Assembly (NCBI RefSeq): GCF_014636275.1 | Contig: NZ_BMEB01000002.1 | Coordinates: forward strand, 248,001 to 312,000 | Source of the DNA: Cellulomonas carbonis | Lineage (GTDB): Bacteria; Actinomycetota; Actinomycetes; Actinomycetales; Cellulomonadaceae | Length of the DNA stretch: 64,000 bases | Direction: 5' to 3' | Part shown: one piece after another, positions 1 through 8,847 of the stretch | How the letters are laid out: each line of letters begins with the position of its first letter | Numbering within the stretch: the first letter of the stretch is position 1 | Translations under genes and position numbers: made by a program | The notes under the pieces: model-generated | Database searches by the model: none | The model's input: only the letters and a program-made list of their open reading frames with translations | Told to the model about the DNA's origin: nothing

Positions 1-245
1 TCGAGGAAGAGGGCGTGCGGCTCGTGGACGAGGAAGCCGACGGCGCGCGAGCGCTGCGTCGCGAGGTTGCGGGCGGCCGTGTTGGGGACGTAGCCGACGC
101 TCGCGATCGCGCGCTCGATGGCGATGCGGGCCTCGGCGGACACGTACGGCTCGCCGTTGAGGACGCGGGACACCGTGCCGCGCGAGACGCCGGCCTCGAG
201 CGCCACGTCGCGGATGGTCGCGCGACGCGGGCGGGTGGTGGCCAT
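1..245 (-). CDS. LacI-family transcriptional regulator, partial (N-terminus)
   Basis: Only the first 81 codons are inside the window; the gene runs off the left edge. The protein opens MATTRPRRATIRDVALEAGV and continues SRGTVSRVLNG, the typical LacI helix-turn-helix (about residues 9-30) followed by the hinge region (Y-V-P-N-T-A-A-R-N-L). It is divergent from the GH42 operon and two operator-like palindromes lie between them, so it is most likely the local repressor of the galactoside genes and of itself. The inducer domain is outside the window, so the effector cannot be read. Confidence 0.93.
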   Translation of the reverse strand, partial: MATTRPRRATIRDVALEAGVSRGTVSRVLNGEPYVSAEARIAIERAIASVGYVPNTAARNLATQRSRAVGFLVHEPHALFL

Positions 246-301
246 GGCCGGGATGCTAGCCCGCACCCGGGCCGCGTCGGCGGGGCTCGCCGACCCGGGG
301 G

Positions 302-331
302 TTGACATCACCCAGAAGTGATCCATACGTT
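302..331 (+). promoter_or_regulatory. Probable promoter of the GH42/ABC operon
   Basis: A perfect -35 hexamer TTGACA lies at 302-307. An acceptable -10 (TACGTT, 326-331) follows after 18 bases and touches the first operator palindrome, so a bound repressor would block RNA polymerase. The position, 145 bases before the galactosidase start, fits a promoter with a leader holding the second operator. The -10 is inferred. Confidence 0.55.
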
Positions 332-393
332 GTGACCGGTCACACATCACCCTCTCATCGTTGGCCCGGTTGTCTGTGAACGGTCACAGACAA
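331..393. promoter_or_regulatory. Two LacI-type operator palindromes
   Basis: Site 1 at 331-344 is a perfect 14-bp palindrome, TGTGACCGGTCACA. Site 2 at 370-393 is a 24-bp near-perfect palindrome with the core TGTGAACGGTCACA flanked by TTGTC and GACAA. The shared core TGTGAMCGGTCACA with a central CG is typical of LacI-family operators, and the divergent lacI-like gene starts 86 bases away. The centres are about 44 bp apart, about four helical turns, which would allow cooperative or looped binding. Confidence 0.75.
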
Positions 394-475
394 CCTCCCG
401 ACACAGGGCGACCGACCCAGCAGCGTCACCGTCGATGCGCCGCCTCCCGGGGCGCCTCACGAGCGAAGGAGCACG

Positions 476-2512
476 ATGAGCGCGAACCGCGCCGACACCA
501 CGGCCCGCCCGGGGCGCTCACCGCTCGCGTGGTCGACCGACGAGGTCCTGCTGGGTTGCGACTACAACCCCGAGCAGTGGGACCCCGCGGTGTGGCACGA
601 GGACGTCGCCCTCATGCGCGAGGCGGGCGTCTCGCTCGTCGCGGTCAACGTGTTCGGCTGGTCCGACGTCGAGCCGCGACCCGGCACGTACGACTTCAGC
701 CGGCTGGACGCCGTCGTCGACCTGCTCCACGAGAACGGGATCGGCGTCAACCTCGGCACGGGGACCTCCTCGCCCCCGCCGTGGCTGTACGCCGCACATC
801 CCGAGGTGCTCCCCGTGATGGCCGACGGGACGACGCGGTGGCCGGGGGGCCGCCAGGCGTGGTGCCCGAGCTCACCGGTCTTCAGGGAGCGGGCCCTCGC
901 CCTCGTGGAGCAGGTCGCACGGCGGTACGGCGACCACCCCGCGGTCCGGCTCTGGCACGTGTCGAACGAGCTCGGCTGCCACAACGCGCACTGCTGGTGC
1001 GACGTCAGCGGGGCCGCGTTCCGCCGCTGGCTCGAGGAGCGGTACGGGACGGTCGACGCGCTCAACCGGGCGTGGGGGACGTCGTTCTGGAGCCAGCGCT
1101 ACACCGCGTGGGACGAGGTGCTCCCGCCGCGGCTCACGGTCTCGACGCCCAACCCGTCGCAGGTGCTCGACTTCCGCCGGTTCAGCTCCGACGAGCTGCT
1201 CGGCCACTACCGCGCCGAGGCTGAGGTCGTGCGCCGGCACAGCGCCATCCCCGTCACGACGAACTTCATGGTCACCGCGCACCAGCGCGACATGGACTAC
1301 TTCGCGTGGGCGCCGCACGTCGACGTCGTCGCCAACGACCACTACCTCGACCACCGCCTGGCCGACCCCGTCGCCGAGCTCGCGTTCTGCGCCGACACGA
1401 CGCGCGGCATCGCGGGCGGGCGGCCGTGGCTGCTCATGGAGCACTCGACGAGCGCCGTGAACTGGCAGCCCGTGAACGTCGCCAAGCTGCCGGGGGAGAT
1501 GCTGCGGACGTCGCTCACGCACGTCGCCCGCGGCGCCGACGCGGTGTGCTTCTTCCAGTGGCGCGCGTCCGCGCAGGGCGCCGAGAAGTTCCACTCGGCG
1601 CTCGTGCCGCACGCCGGGACGGACACCGCCCTCTGGCGCGAGGTGCTCGAGCTGGGCGCGACCCTGAGGTCGATCGGCGAGGTCGCGGGCAGCACCGTCC
1701 GCAACGACGTCGCGCTCGTGCACTCGTACGAGGCGTGGTGGGCCGCCGACGGCGAGAACCAGCCGTCCGCCGAGGTCCGTCACCTCGACCAGGTGCTCGA
1801 CGCGTACCGCGCGCTCCGCGCCGCAGGGCTCGGCGTCGACGTCGTGCCGCCCGGGGCGCCGCTCGACGGGTACCGCATGGTCGTGGTCCCGCACCTGTAC
1901 CTCGTGCGCGACGACGACGCCGCCGTGATCGACCGGTTCGTGGCGGACGGCGGGCACGCCGTCGTCGGGTTCTTCAGCGGCGTCGTCGACGAGGACGACC
2001 GCGTGCGTCTCGGCGGGTACCCGGGCGCGTTCCGCGACCTGCTCGGCGTCCTCGTCGAGGAGTTCCACCCGCTGCAGGTGGGCGCGACGGTCGGGCTCGA
2101 CGACGGGAGCACCGCGAGGCTGTGGACCGAGCGGCTCAGGACGACGACGGCGGAGCCCGTCGTCCGGCACGTCGACGGACCCGTCGCGGGGACGCCCGCC
2201 GTGACCCGGAACCAGCACGGCGCCGGGACCGCGTGGTACGTCGCGACCGCGCTCGAGCACAAGGCCGCGACGGCGCTCGTCGCCCGGGTGGCGGAGAGTG
2301 CCGGTGTGACGCCGCTGCCCGGTGCGGGGGAGGGCGTCGAGGTCGTCCGTCGCGTCGATCCCGCCGACGGCGGCCGGAGCTGGCTGTTCGTCGTCAACCA
2401 CCGACCCGAGGACGTCGAGGTCGCCGTCGCGGGGCACGAGCTCACGCGCGACGAGCGCGTCGAGACGCTGCGGGTGCCGGCCGGCGCCGTCCGCGTCCTG
2501 AGGGAGGGATGA
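476..2512 (+). CDS. GH42 beta-galactosidase
   Basis: A 678-aa glycoside hydrolase of family GH42, which removes terminal beta-D-galactose from galactosides. The N-terminal catalytic barrel starts with DYNPEQWDP (about 29-37). The acid/base is Glu165 in the motif NELG and the nucleophile is Glu322 in LLMEHST. Cys130, Cys168, Cys173 and Cys175 match the zinc-binding cysteines of many GH42 enzymes. The trimerisation and C-terminal domains follow from about residue 390. No signal peptide is visible, so it should act in the cytoplasm on imported oligosaccharide. The ATG at 476 is preceded by GAAGGAG. It is the first gene of an operon with two permeases (next start 4 bases after the stop) and a binding protein. 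Confidence 0.95.
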   Translation: MSANRADTTARPGRSPLAWSTDEVLLGCDYNPEQWDPAVWHEDVALMREAGVSLVAVNVFGWSDVEPRPGTYDFSRLDAVVDLLHENGIGVNLGTGTSSPPPWLYAAHPEVLPVMADGTTRWPGGRQAWCPSSPVFRERALALVEQVARRYGDHPAVRLWHVSNELGCHNAHCWCDVSGAAFRRWLEERYGTVDALNRAWGTSFWSQRYTAWDEVLPPRLTVSTPNPSQVLDFRRFSSDELLGHYRAEAEVVRRHSAIPVTTNFMVTAHQRDMDYFAWAPHVDVVANDHYLDHRLADPVAELAFCADTTRGIAGGRPWLLMEHSTSAVNWQPVNVAKLPGEMLRTSLTHVARGADAVCFFQWRASAQGAEKFHSALVPHAGTDTALWREVLELGATLRSIGEVAGSTVRNDVALVHSYEAWWAADGENQPSAEVRHLDQVLDAYRALRAAGLGVDVVPPGAPLDGYRMVVVPHLYLVRDDDAAVIDRFVADGGHAVVGFFSGVVDEDDRVRLGGYPGAFRDLLGVLVEEFHPLQVGATVGLDDGSTARLWTERLRTTTAEPVVRHVDGPVAGTPAVTRNQHGAGTAWYVATALEHKAATALVARVAESAGVTPLPGAGEGVEVVRRVDPADGGRSWLFVVNHRPEDVEVAVAGHELTRDERVETLRVPAGAVRVLREG

Positions 2513-2516
2513 GCCG

Positions 2517-3434
2517 ATGAGCACGATCGTCGAGACCCCGCTCGAGCGGGGCACGCGGCAGCGCCGGACGCGCGTCGCGCACAAGGGCTCGATCGCCGTC
2601 TTCGTGGTGCCGTTCGGGCTGCTGTTCGCGGTGTTCTACCTGCTGCCGATCGGCTACGCGGTGTGGCAGTCGACGCGCGTGGTCGAGCGGGAGGGGACGT
2701 TCGGGCCGCCGACCGAGGTGTTCGGCGGGTTCCGTCAGTACGCCGCGGTGCTCGAGAACGAGGCGTTCCGCGAGTCGGTCGGGCGCGTCCTGACGTTCGG
2801 GATCGTGCAGGTGCCGATCATGCTCGGGCTCGCGCTGACGTTCGCGCTCCTGCTCGACTCGCCGCTGGTCAAGGGCAAGAAGTTCTTCCGGCTCGCGTTC
2901 TTCGCCCCGTACGCGGTGCCCGGTGTCATCGCCGCGATCATGTGGGGCTTCATGTACTCGCCGAACCTGTCGCCGTTCCGGTCGGTGACGCAGTCGGTCG
3001 ATCTGCTGTCCGCCGACCTCGTGCTGTGGTCGATCGCCAACGTCGTGACGTGGGTGTACGTCGGCTACAACATGCTGATCATCTACTCGTCGCTCCTGGC
3101 GATCCCGTCGGAGATCTACGAGGCGGCGCGGCTCGACGGCGCGTCGCAGGCGCGCATCGCGTGGTCCATCAAGATCCCGCTGGTCATGCCGGCGATCATC
3201 CTCACCGCGATCTTCTCGATCATCGGCACGCTCCAGCTCCTCGCCGAGCCGCAGGTGTTCGCGAGCTTCACCTCGGCCGTCACGAGCGACTACACGCCGA
3301 ACCTGCTCGTGTACACGACCGCGTCGGTGCCGAACCCGAGCCTCGCCGCCGCGTTCTCGGTCGTGCTCGCGCTCGCGACGTTCATCCTGTCCTTCACCTT
3401 CCTCAAGGTGACGCAGCGGAAGGCGTTCCAGTGA
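2517..3434 (+). CDS. ABC sugar transporter permease, MalF-type
   Basis: A 305-aa inner-membrane subunit of a carbohydrate ABC importer. After a basic N-terminus there are about six hydrophobic segments, and the cytoplasmic EAA loop reads EIYEAARLDGASQARIAW (near residues 200-218), the contact point for the ATPase. It starts four bases after the galactosidase stop and overlaps the next permease, so the three genes are translationally coupled. The substrate is probably a beta-galactoside, inferred from the neighbouring GH42 enzyme. No ATPase gene is in this operon; a shared MsiK-like ATPase elsewhere is likely. Confidence 0.93.
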   Translation: MSTIVETPLERGTRQRRTRVAHKGSIAVFVVPFGLLFAVFYLLPIGYAVWQSTRVVEREGTFGPPTEVFGGFRQYAAVLENEAFRESVGRVLTFGIVQVPIMLGLALTFALLLDSPLVKGKKFFRLAFFAPYAVPGVIAAIMWGFMYSPNLSPFRSVTQSVDLLSADLVLWSIANVVTWVYVGYNMLIIYSSLLAIPSEIYEAARLDGASQARIAWSIKIPLVMPAIILTAIFSIIGTLQLLAEPQVFASFTSAVTSDYTPNLLVYTTASVPNPSLAAAFSVVLALATFILSFTFLKVTQRKAFQ

Positions 3435-4381
3435 CCACGCCCGCCGGATCCACCGCCCCCGCCGTCGGCGTCACGTCGGCCGCACCCGCCGCGCCGCGAC
3501 GCAGCCGCCGGGGCCGTGCGTCGACCGACGCGTCGCCCGGGCCGCGCGAGAGCGCCGTCTCGCGCGCCGCCGCGATGCTCGTCATGGGCGTCTTCACGCT
3601 GTACTTCCTGACACCGATCTGGTGGCTGCTCGTCTCGTCGTCGAAGAGCCGTGGCGACCTGACCAGCACCGCGCCGCTGTGGTTCTCCGACGTGCAGCTC
3701 GGCGAGAACCTCGCGGCCGTGTGGTCCTACCAGGGCGGGGCGCTGCCGCAGTGGCTGCTCAACTCGCTCGTCTACGCGGGCGGCGGTGCGCTGCTCGCGA
3801 CGCTGCTCGCGGGGATGTGCGGCTACGCGCTCGCGAAGTACCGGTTCCCGGGGCGCGAGGTGCTGTTCAACGTCGTGCTCGGCGGGGTGCTGGTGCCGGC
3901 GACGGCGCTCGCGCTGCCGCTGTTCCTGATCTTCAGCCGGTTCGACGGGACCAACACGTTCTGGTCGGTGTTCCTGCCGAGCATCGTCAGCCCGTTCGGG
4001 GTGTACCTCACGCGGATCTTCGCCGCGGCGTCGGTGCCCGAGGAGCTGCTCGAGGCGGCGCGGCTCGACGGATCGGGGGAGGTGCGGACGTTCTTCACGG
4101 TGTCGGTGCGGCTCATGTTCCCGGCGCTCGTGACGGTGTTCCTCTTCCAGTTCGTCGCGATCTGGAACAACTTCTTCCTGCCGCTGATCATGCTGCGCGA
4201 CAGCGACCTCTTCCCCGTCACGCTCGGCCTCTACAACTGGAACTCGGTGGTCAACCAGCTGCCCGAGCTGCGGTTGTACGTGCTGGTGGGGGCGCTCGTC
4301 TCGATCGTCCCGCTCATCTGCGTCTTCCTGCTGCTGCAGCGGTTCTGGCGCAACGGCCTCGGGACGGGGGCGATCAAGTGA
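3431..4381 (+). CDS. ABC sugar transporter permease, MalG-type
   Basis: A 316-aa partner permease. The open frame extends far upstream, but the GTG at 3431 overlaps the previous stop (GTGA) and gives a sensible protein: a Pro/Ala/Arg-rich cytoplasmic tail of about 40 residues, then six membrane segments. The EAA loop is EELLEAARLDGSGEVRTF. It forms the heterodimeric channel with the upstream permease. The long upstream reading frame is only a GC-rich artefact. Confidence 0.92.
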   Translation: MTTPAGSTAPAVGVTSAAPAAPRRSRRGRASTDASPGPRESAVSRAAAMLVMGVFTLYFLTPIWWLLVSSSKSRGDLTSTAPLWFSDVQLGENLAAVWSYQGGALPQWLLNSLVYAGGGALLATLLAGMCGYALAKYRFPGREVLFNVVLGGVLVPATALALPLFLIFSRFDGTNTFWSVFLPSIVSPFGVYLTRIFAAASVPEELLEAARLDGSGEVRTFFTVSVRLMFPALVTVFLFQFVAIWNNFFLPLIMLRDSDLFPVTLGLYNWNSVVNQLPELRLYVLVGALVSIVPLICVFLLLQRFWRNGLGTGAIK

Positions 4382-4511
4382 CGCGACCCACGCCCCGGTG
4401 CACGGGTCGGCCCCCTCCGCCCTCGCACCCCGCCTGATCTCCCATCCCCATCTCTCCATCGATCCCCTCCACCCCCGACCACCCCTCCCGACACACGGAA
4501 GAAGGACACGG
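4382..4511 (+). other. Pyrimidine-rich intercistronic leader before the binding-protein gene
   Basis: Positions about 4400-4495 are strongly C/T-rich on the coding strand. No convincing promoter or long stem was found. Binding-protein genes are often expressed more than their permeases, so this stretch may be an mRNA processing or loading site. That role is inference. Confidence 0.3.
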
Positions 4512-5861
4512 ATGCGCACCACGACACGAGCGGTCAGCGTTGCCCTGCTCGCGACGATGACCCTGGCGGCCTGCTCGGGCGGCTCCGACGACGACGGCGC
4601 CGCGGGTGCCGGCGGTGGCGGCGGCGGTGAGGGCGGCGCCTGCGAGCCCGCCGGCGAGGACGTCACGCTCACGTACACGAGCTGGATCCCCGGGATCGAG
4701 GACGTCGTCGCGGTCTGGAACGAGCAGAACCCCGACATCCAGGTCGAGGTCCAGACCGGGCCCAACGGCAACGGCGGGACCTACCAGAACTTCTTCAACC
4801 AGCTCGAGGCGGGCAACCCGCCCGACCTCGGCCAGATCGAGTTCGACGCGCTGCCCAACTTCCGCGTCCAGGACGGGCTCGAGAACCTGGGCGGGTGCGA
4901 GGACGTCCTCGCCGCCGAGGACCAGTTCGTCGACTGGACGTGGACCCAGGTCACGCTCGGCGAGGAGGGCTCGGTCTACGCCATCCCGCAGGACACGGGC
5001 CCGATGGCGATGTTCTACCGCGAGGACCTCTTCACGCAGGCCGGCATCGAGGTGCCGACCACGTGGGAGGAGTACGCCGCGGCGGCCGAGCAGGTCCGCG
5101 AGTCGGGCGGCTACATCACGAACTTCTCGACGGGTGACATCAACCAGTTCGCGGGCTTCGTGTGGCAGGCCGGCGGCAGCTGGTTCCAGAACGACGGCGA
5201 GGCCTGGACCGTCGAGCTGACCAACGAGGACTCGACGAAGGTCGCCGACTACTGGCAGGACCTCATCGACCGGGACCTCGTCTCGTCGCTGCCCGGCTGG
5301 ACGACCGAGTGGGACAACGCCTACAACACGGGTCAGGCGTGGACCTGGATCTCGGCCGTGTGGGGCGCCAACTCGATCATGACCGGCGCACCGGACACGG
5401 CAGGCGCGTGGCGCGTCGCGCCCATGCCGCAGTGGGAAGGCGAGGGTGAGACCGCCGGCAACTGGGGCGGCTCGACGACCGCGGTCTTCAAGGGCTCCGA
5501 GAACGTGTACGAGGCCGCGAAGTTCGCGCTGTGGCTCAACACCTCGGAGGAGGCGCTGACCCTGCTGAACGAGGCGGCGAACCTCTACCCCGCGACCACC
5601 GAGGGTCAGCAGCTCGCCGCGCTCGAGGAGGGCGTCGAGTCCTACGCCCGGCAGGAGATCTACCAGGTCTTCACCGAGGCCGGCGCGACCGTGCCCGGCG
5701 ACTTCACGTGGGGTCCGACGATGACGCAGGTCTACAACGACGTGTCGGACGGCTTCTCGGGTGCGGTGTCGGGCAGCGGGACGCTCGCCGACGCGCTCGC
5801 CGACGCGCAGGAGTCGACGGTCGCCGCGCTCGAGGCGCAGGCGATCCCCGTCGCGGAGTGA
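4512..5861 (+). CDS. Extracellular solute-binding lipoprotein (sugar ABC importer)
   Basis: A 449-aa binding protein with a lipoprotein signal peptide (lipobox LAAC, Cys21) and a Gly/Asp-rich linker before the mature domain. The body is a family-1 carbohydrate-binding protein: it opens with a strand reading VTLTYTSWIPG, has many surface aromatic residues, and ends with helices like other sugar-binding lipoproteins. It should capture the galactoside outside the membrane and deliver it to the two permeases. The ATG at 4512 follows GGAAGAAGGAC. It sits 130 bases after the second permease, whereas the other genes of the operon touch. A strong terminator follows at 5911. Confidence 0.94.
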   Translation: MRTTTRAVSVALLATMTLAACSGGSDDDGAAGAGGGGGGEGGACEPAGEDVTLTYTSWIPGIEDVVAVWNEQNPDIQVEVQTGPNGNGGTYQNFFNQLEAGNPPDLGQIEFDALPNFRVQDGLENLGGCEDVLAAEDQFVDWTWTQVTLGEEGSVYAIPQDTGPMAMFYREDLFTQAGIEVPTTWEEYAAAAEQVRESGGYITNFSTGDINQFAGFVWQAGGSWFQNDGEAWTVELTNEDSTKVADYWQDLIDRDLVSSLPGWTTEWDNAYNTGQAWTWISAVWGANSIMTGAPDTAGAWRVAPMPQWEGEGETAGNWGGSTTAVFKGSENVYEAAKFALWLNTSEEALTLLNEAANLYPATTEGQQLAALEEGVESYARQEIYQVFTEAGATVPGDFTWGPTMTQVYNDVSDGFSGAVSGSGTLADALADAQESTVAALEAQAIPVAE

Positions 5862-5910
5862 CGCCGGCACCGTCCGCGGTGGCGGTCGGACCCGGTTGAG
5901 CCAGCACGTC

Positions 5911-5944
5911 GTGCCGCGGTCGCCCTCACGGGCGGCCGCGGCAC
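5911..5944 (+). terminator. Terminator after the GH42/ABC operon
   Basis: A 15-bp stem (5911-5925 with 5930-5944, one G-U pair) closes on a TCAC tetraloop, about 50 bases after the binding-protein stop. No U-tract follows, as is common in actinobacteria. Confidence 0.8.
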
Positions 5945-6031
5945 GGCTGTGTCCGGGGGTGGGTCGGGGCCCGATGAGTTCTCGTCGGGCGCGGTGTCAT
6001 CCCTCTCATGACGTCGCGCGAGGAGGAACCG

Positions 6032-6901
6032 ATGATGACGCGGAGCAGTCGGCGAGGGACGGCTCGCCTCGACCCGCTGGGCACGCCGTGCTGACGCGGG
6101 TCGCCCCCGGGGTGCACGTCCACCGGAGTGAGATGCTCGCCAACAACGCCGTGGTGGTCGAGGGTGCGGCGGGCGTCCTCGTGGTCGACCCCCGGCCTGA
6201 CGTCGGACGAGATGGCGTGCCTCGCTCGCGACGTCCGAGCGCTCGGCCTGCCCGTGGTCGCCGGCTTCGCGACGCATCCGGACTGGGACCACGTCCTCTG
6301 GCACGCCGACCTCGGTGCCGCGCCCCGGTACGGCACGGCCGCGTGTGCGGCCGTGATGCTCGAGGTGCGCTCGGCTCCGGGGTGGCAGTCGCGCGCCGCC
6401 GAGGGGCTCCCGCCCGAGATCTCCGACGAGGTGCCGATGGACCTGTTCGGGCTCCTCACCGGACTGCCTGCCGCGACGGCCCACATCCCGTGGGACGGTC
6501 CTGCGGTCGGGTTGGTCGAGCACCCGGCGCACGCGCGCGGCCACGCGGCGCTGGTCGTCGAGGACGCCCGTGTCCTGGTCGCCGGTGACATGCTCTCCGA
6601 CCTCTTCGTGCCGATGCTCGACGTGGAGGGGGCGACCGACCCGATCGGCGACTACCTCGCCAGCCTCGACCTCCTCGACGCGGTGGCGGATGACGTCGAC
6701 ACCGTCATCCCCGGGCACGGGTCCGTGGGCGGCGCGGACGAGTTCCGGACCCGGCTCGACCGCGACCGGGCGTACGTGCGTGCTCTGCGCGACGGCGGGG
6801 AGATCGACGACCCGAGAGTCGACTCACCCCGGCCGGGATGGGAGTGGGTCGCGGACATCCACGCGCACCAGGCCCGGGCCCTGACGGACCGGGGCAGGTA
6901 G
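6032..6901 (+). pseudogene. Metallo-beta-lactamase-fold hydrolase, two compensating frameshifts
   Basis: The coding signal changes frame twice. An ATG at 6032 with a strong AGGAGGAACC in front opens one frame, which stops at TGA 6092-6094. The homologous reading continues one frame over from about 6088 (VLTRVAPGVHVHR...AGVLVVDP) and returns to the first frame at the C5 run 6189-6193, continuing GLTSDEMACL to 6901. Net length 870 bases keeps the frame, so one lost base near 6088 and one extra C explain it. The rest looks intact: HPDWDH, a metal-site GH in ARGHAALVV, AGDMLSD and IPGHGS are MBL-fold metal motifs. It is either a genuine pseudogene or two sequence errors. Confidence 0.7.
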
Positions 6902-6998
6902 CGCGCGAGCGCGAGTCATCCGAGGTCCGTCGCCAGGCGGCGTCGGCAGCGGGTGCGGGCGCGGGCGGTCGGGCGTGCCTGCACCACGCGCGCCGTCT

Positions 6999-8621
6999 CT
7001 AGAACGGTGGTGGCTCGTCGGTGATGGCGTCGCGGTTGGGCGGGGGCGGTGGTCGTCGGTCCCGAACCGCGCTCGGCTGCCCGATGTGCCAACTCTCCGG
7101 CCGTGTCTTCGGGTGCCCGACCCGCGAACCGTCAGGGTGCGTGTCCGGGTCCCCGTTCCGCGAACCGTCAGGGTGCGTGTCGGCGCGCTCGTCCCGCGAA
7201 CCGCCCGGCTGCATGTGAAACGACTCCTCCGGGCGCGCGTGGTCGGCGGCGTCCTTGGTGGGTGGTCGGAAGGGTCGGGGGAGGGGGTCTTGTTCGAAGG
7301 GGACGGGTGCGGGGTCGCGGGTGTAGGTGGCGCCGGTCGGGGTTCGCCAGGTGGTGGTGCCGGTGGCCGGGTCCCGGGTGGGCGTCCAGCGGGCGTGGGT
7401 CTTGAGCCGGTGGTGGTGTCGGCACAGGGCGGCGAGGTTGGACAGCATGGTCTGCTCGTCGGCGGGGCGGGTGGGGTCGAACGGGGTGGTGTGGTCGATG
7501 TCGCAGCGTGGGGCGGGGACGCGGCAGCCGGGGAAGGTGCAGGTGACGTCGCGGTCCAGGACTGCGCGGGTGAGTGCTGGGGAGGGGCGGTAGGTGGTGG
7601 CCGTGCGGTCCACGACCTGCCCGGTGGTGGGGTCCACGGCCAGGAACGTCCACCGTGCCTCGGTGGCGAGGGCGCGGGCCAGGGCGGCGGGGACCGGGCC
7701 GTACCCGGCGAGCTCGGCGGGGGTGTCGGTGGTCCCGCACAGGGCGGCGAGGGTGACGGTGACGTGGAGGTGGGGTCGGCGGCCGTGCTGGCTCGGCAGG
7801 GGTGCGCCGGTGAGGTCGGTGCCACGGTCCAGGACCGTGGCGGCGAGGTCGGTCAGGGCGTCGGCGCGGCGGGCGTCTGCGGGTCGGTCGTCGTCGGCGG
7901 CGCAGGAGGTCGCGAGGGCGTCGACGGCGGTCATCACCTGCATGGCGTCGGTGGCGGGGAGGTAGGCGTTGACCCAGGCCATCGCGTCCGGTGCTGGGCG
8001 CAGCCACACCCCGCGCTGGGCGCGGGCGCGGTCGTGGCGTCGCAGGGCCTGGTGGGGGGCGATGGCCTGCTCGGCGCGTCGGACCGCGTCCTTGACCTGC
8101 GGGACGGTGCGGCGCCGCACGTCGGGCAGGACCTGGCCGTGGACCTGGGCGGCGAGGTCGGTGGGAAGGTGCTCGGTGCCCTTGAGCAGCGCGTCCGCCT
8201 TGGCCACGCTGAGGGTCCCGCGGTCCAATTCCTCGGCCAGGACGGGCGCGTCTGCAAGGCCCCATGCCCGGTCGACGAGCAGCTGAGCGGACCGTCGGGT
8301 GACGGCCAGCTCGCACGCGATCGTGTCCGCGACGTAGGAGTCCGGCGCCAGGCGTGGGGGCTCCCGGTGCGCCAGCTCCGTCACGACCCGTGCCTGTTGG
8401 GACGCTGCCCACGACACCACCCGGTCCCACGCCGCGATCGCGCGCGCGAGCTCGACGTCGTCCAGCACCGTGAGGTCGAGCCTCGCGAGCGCCGCGGCGA
8501 CGCCGGGCGACGGAGGTGCACTCAGCAGGTCGTCGATGGGGACGTCGTCCGGCACCGTCGCCACAGGCACCGCGCGGTGCGGCGCGCCGCCCGCGAAGTC
8601 CCCCGACCCGGTGTCGAACAT
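6999..8621 (-). CDS. DUF222 / HNH endonuclease-domain protein
   Basis: A 540-aa protein of the actinobacterial DUF222-HNH (13E12-repeat) type. The DUF222 part covers about residues 20-330. The HNH domain follows, with Cys pairs in CTFPGC and CRHHHR and the core CDIDHTTPF. The C-terminal 90 residues are low-complexity, Pro/Arg/Asp-rich, and carry a 12-residue repeat. The frame stays open upstream to 8846, but MFDTGSGDF at 8621 starts the family-like sequence. Members are numerous in actinobacterial genomes and their role is uncertain; mobile-element and DNA-repair roles have been suggested. No element ends were seen here. Confidence 0.85.
   Translation of the reverse strand: MFDTGSGDFAGGAPHRAVPVATVPDDVPIDDLLSAPPSPGVAAALARLDLTVLDDVELARAIAAWDRVVSWAASQQARVVTELAHREPPRLAPDSYVADTIACELAVTRRSAQLLVDRAWGLADAPVLAEELDRGTLSVAKADALLKGTEHLPTDLAAQVHGQVLPDVRRRTVPQVKDAVRRAEQAIAPHQALRRHDRARAQRGVWLRPAPDAMAWVNAYLPATDAMQVMTAVDALATSCAADDDRPADARRADALTDLAATVLDRGTDLTGAPLPSQHGRRPHLHVTVTLAALCGTTDTPAELAGYGPVPAALARALATEARWTFLAVDPTTGQVVDRTATTYRPSPALTRAVLDRDVTCTFPGCRVPAPRCDIDHTTPFDPTRPADEQTMLSNLAALCRHHHRLKTHARWTPTRDPATGTTTWRTPTGATYTRDPAPVPFEQDPLPRPFRPPTKDAADHARPEESFHMQPGGSRDERADTHPDGSRNGDPDTHPDGSRVGHPKTRPESWHIGQPSAVRDRRPPPPPNRDAITDEPPPF
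7122..7181. repeat. 36-bp-period tandem repeat inside the DUF222/HNH gene
   Basis: An identical 24-base block occurs at 7122-7145 and again at 7158-7181, a period of 36 bases, with a third weaker copy from about 7195. On the coding strand it gives a 12-residue repeat around H-P-D-G-S-R in the C-terminal tail. The period is a multiple of three, so copy-number change would keep the frame. Confidence 0.8.
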
Positions 8622-8847
8622 GTGTACGAATCTACCCAAAGGGTGTGACACGGCCGACGTGCGTGCCGAGGGATGTGGACACCCGCGGACCTCGCAAGAT
8701 GGGGACGAGGTACTGCTGAGCGTGATCCCGGTGAGCGCGCACCCGTGAGGACCCGCCGACGGCGACGAGGGGCAAGGAGCCGGAACAGGAGCCGGTGAGG
8801 ACGGTCCGGCAGCGGACCTGATCTCCCTGACCGGCCCGACCGCCACG

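Noticed and set aside
331..344. TGTGACCGGTCACA as a Crp site
   Set aside because: The half-sites are four bases apart rather than six, a second similar palindrome is close by, and a lacI-type gene is adjacent. A LacI operator fits better.
5966..5974. CCGATGAG before the metallo-beta-lactamase gene as a FliA -10
   Set aside because: No TCA element 15 bases upstream.
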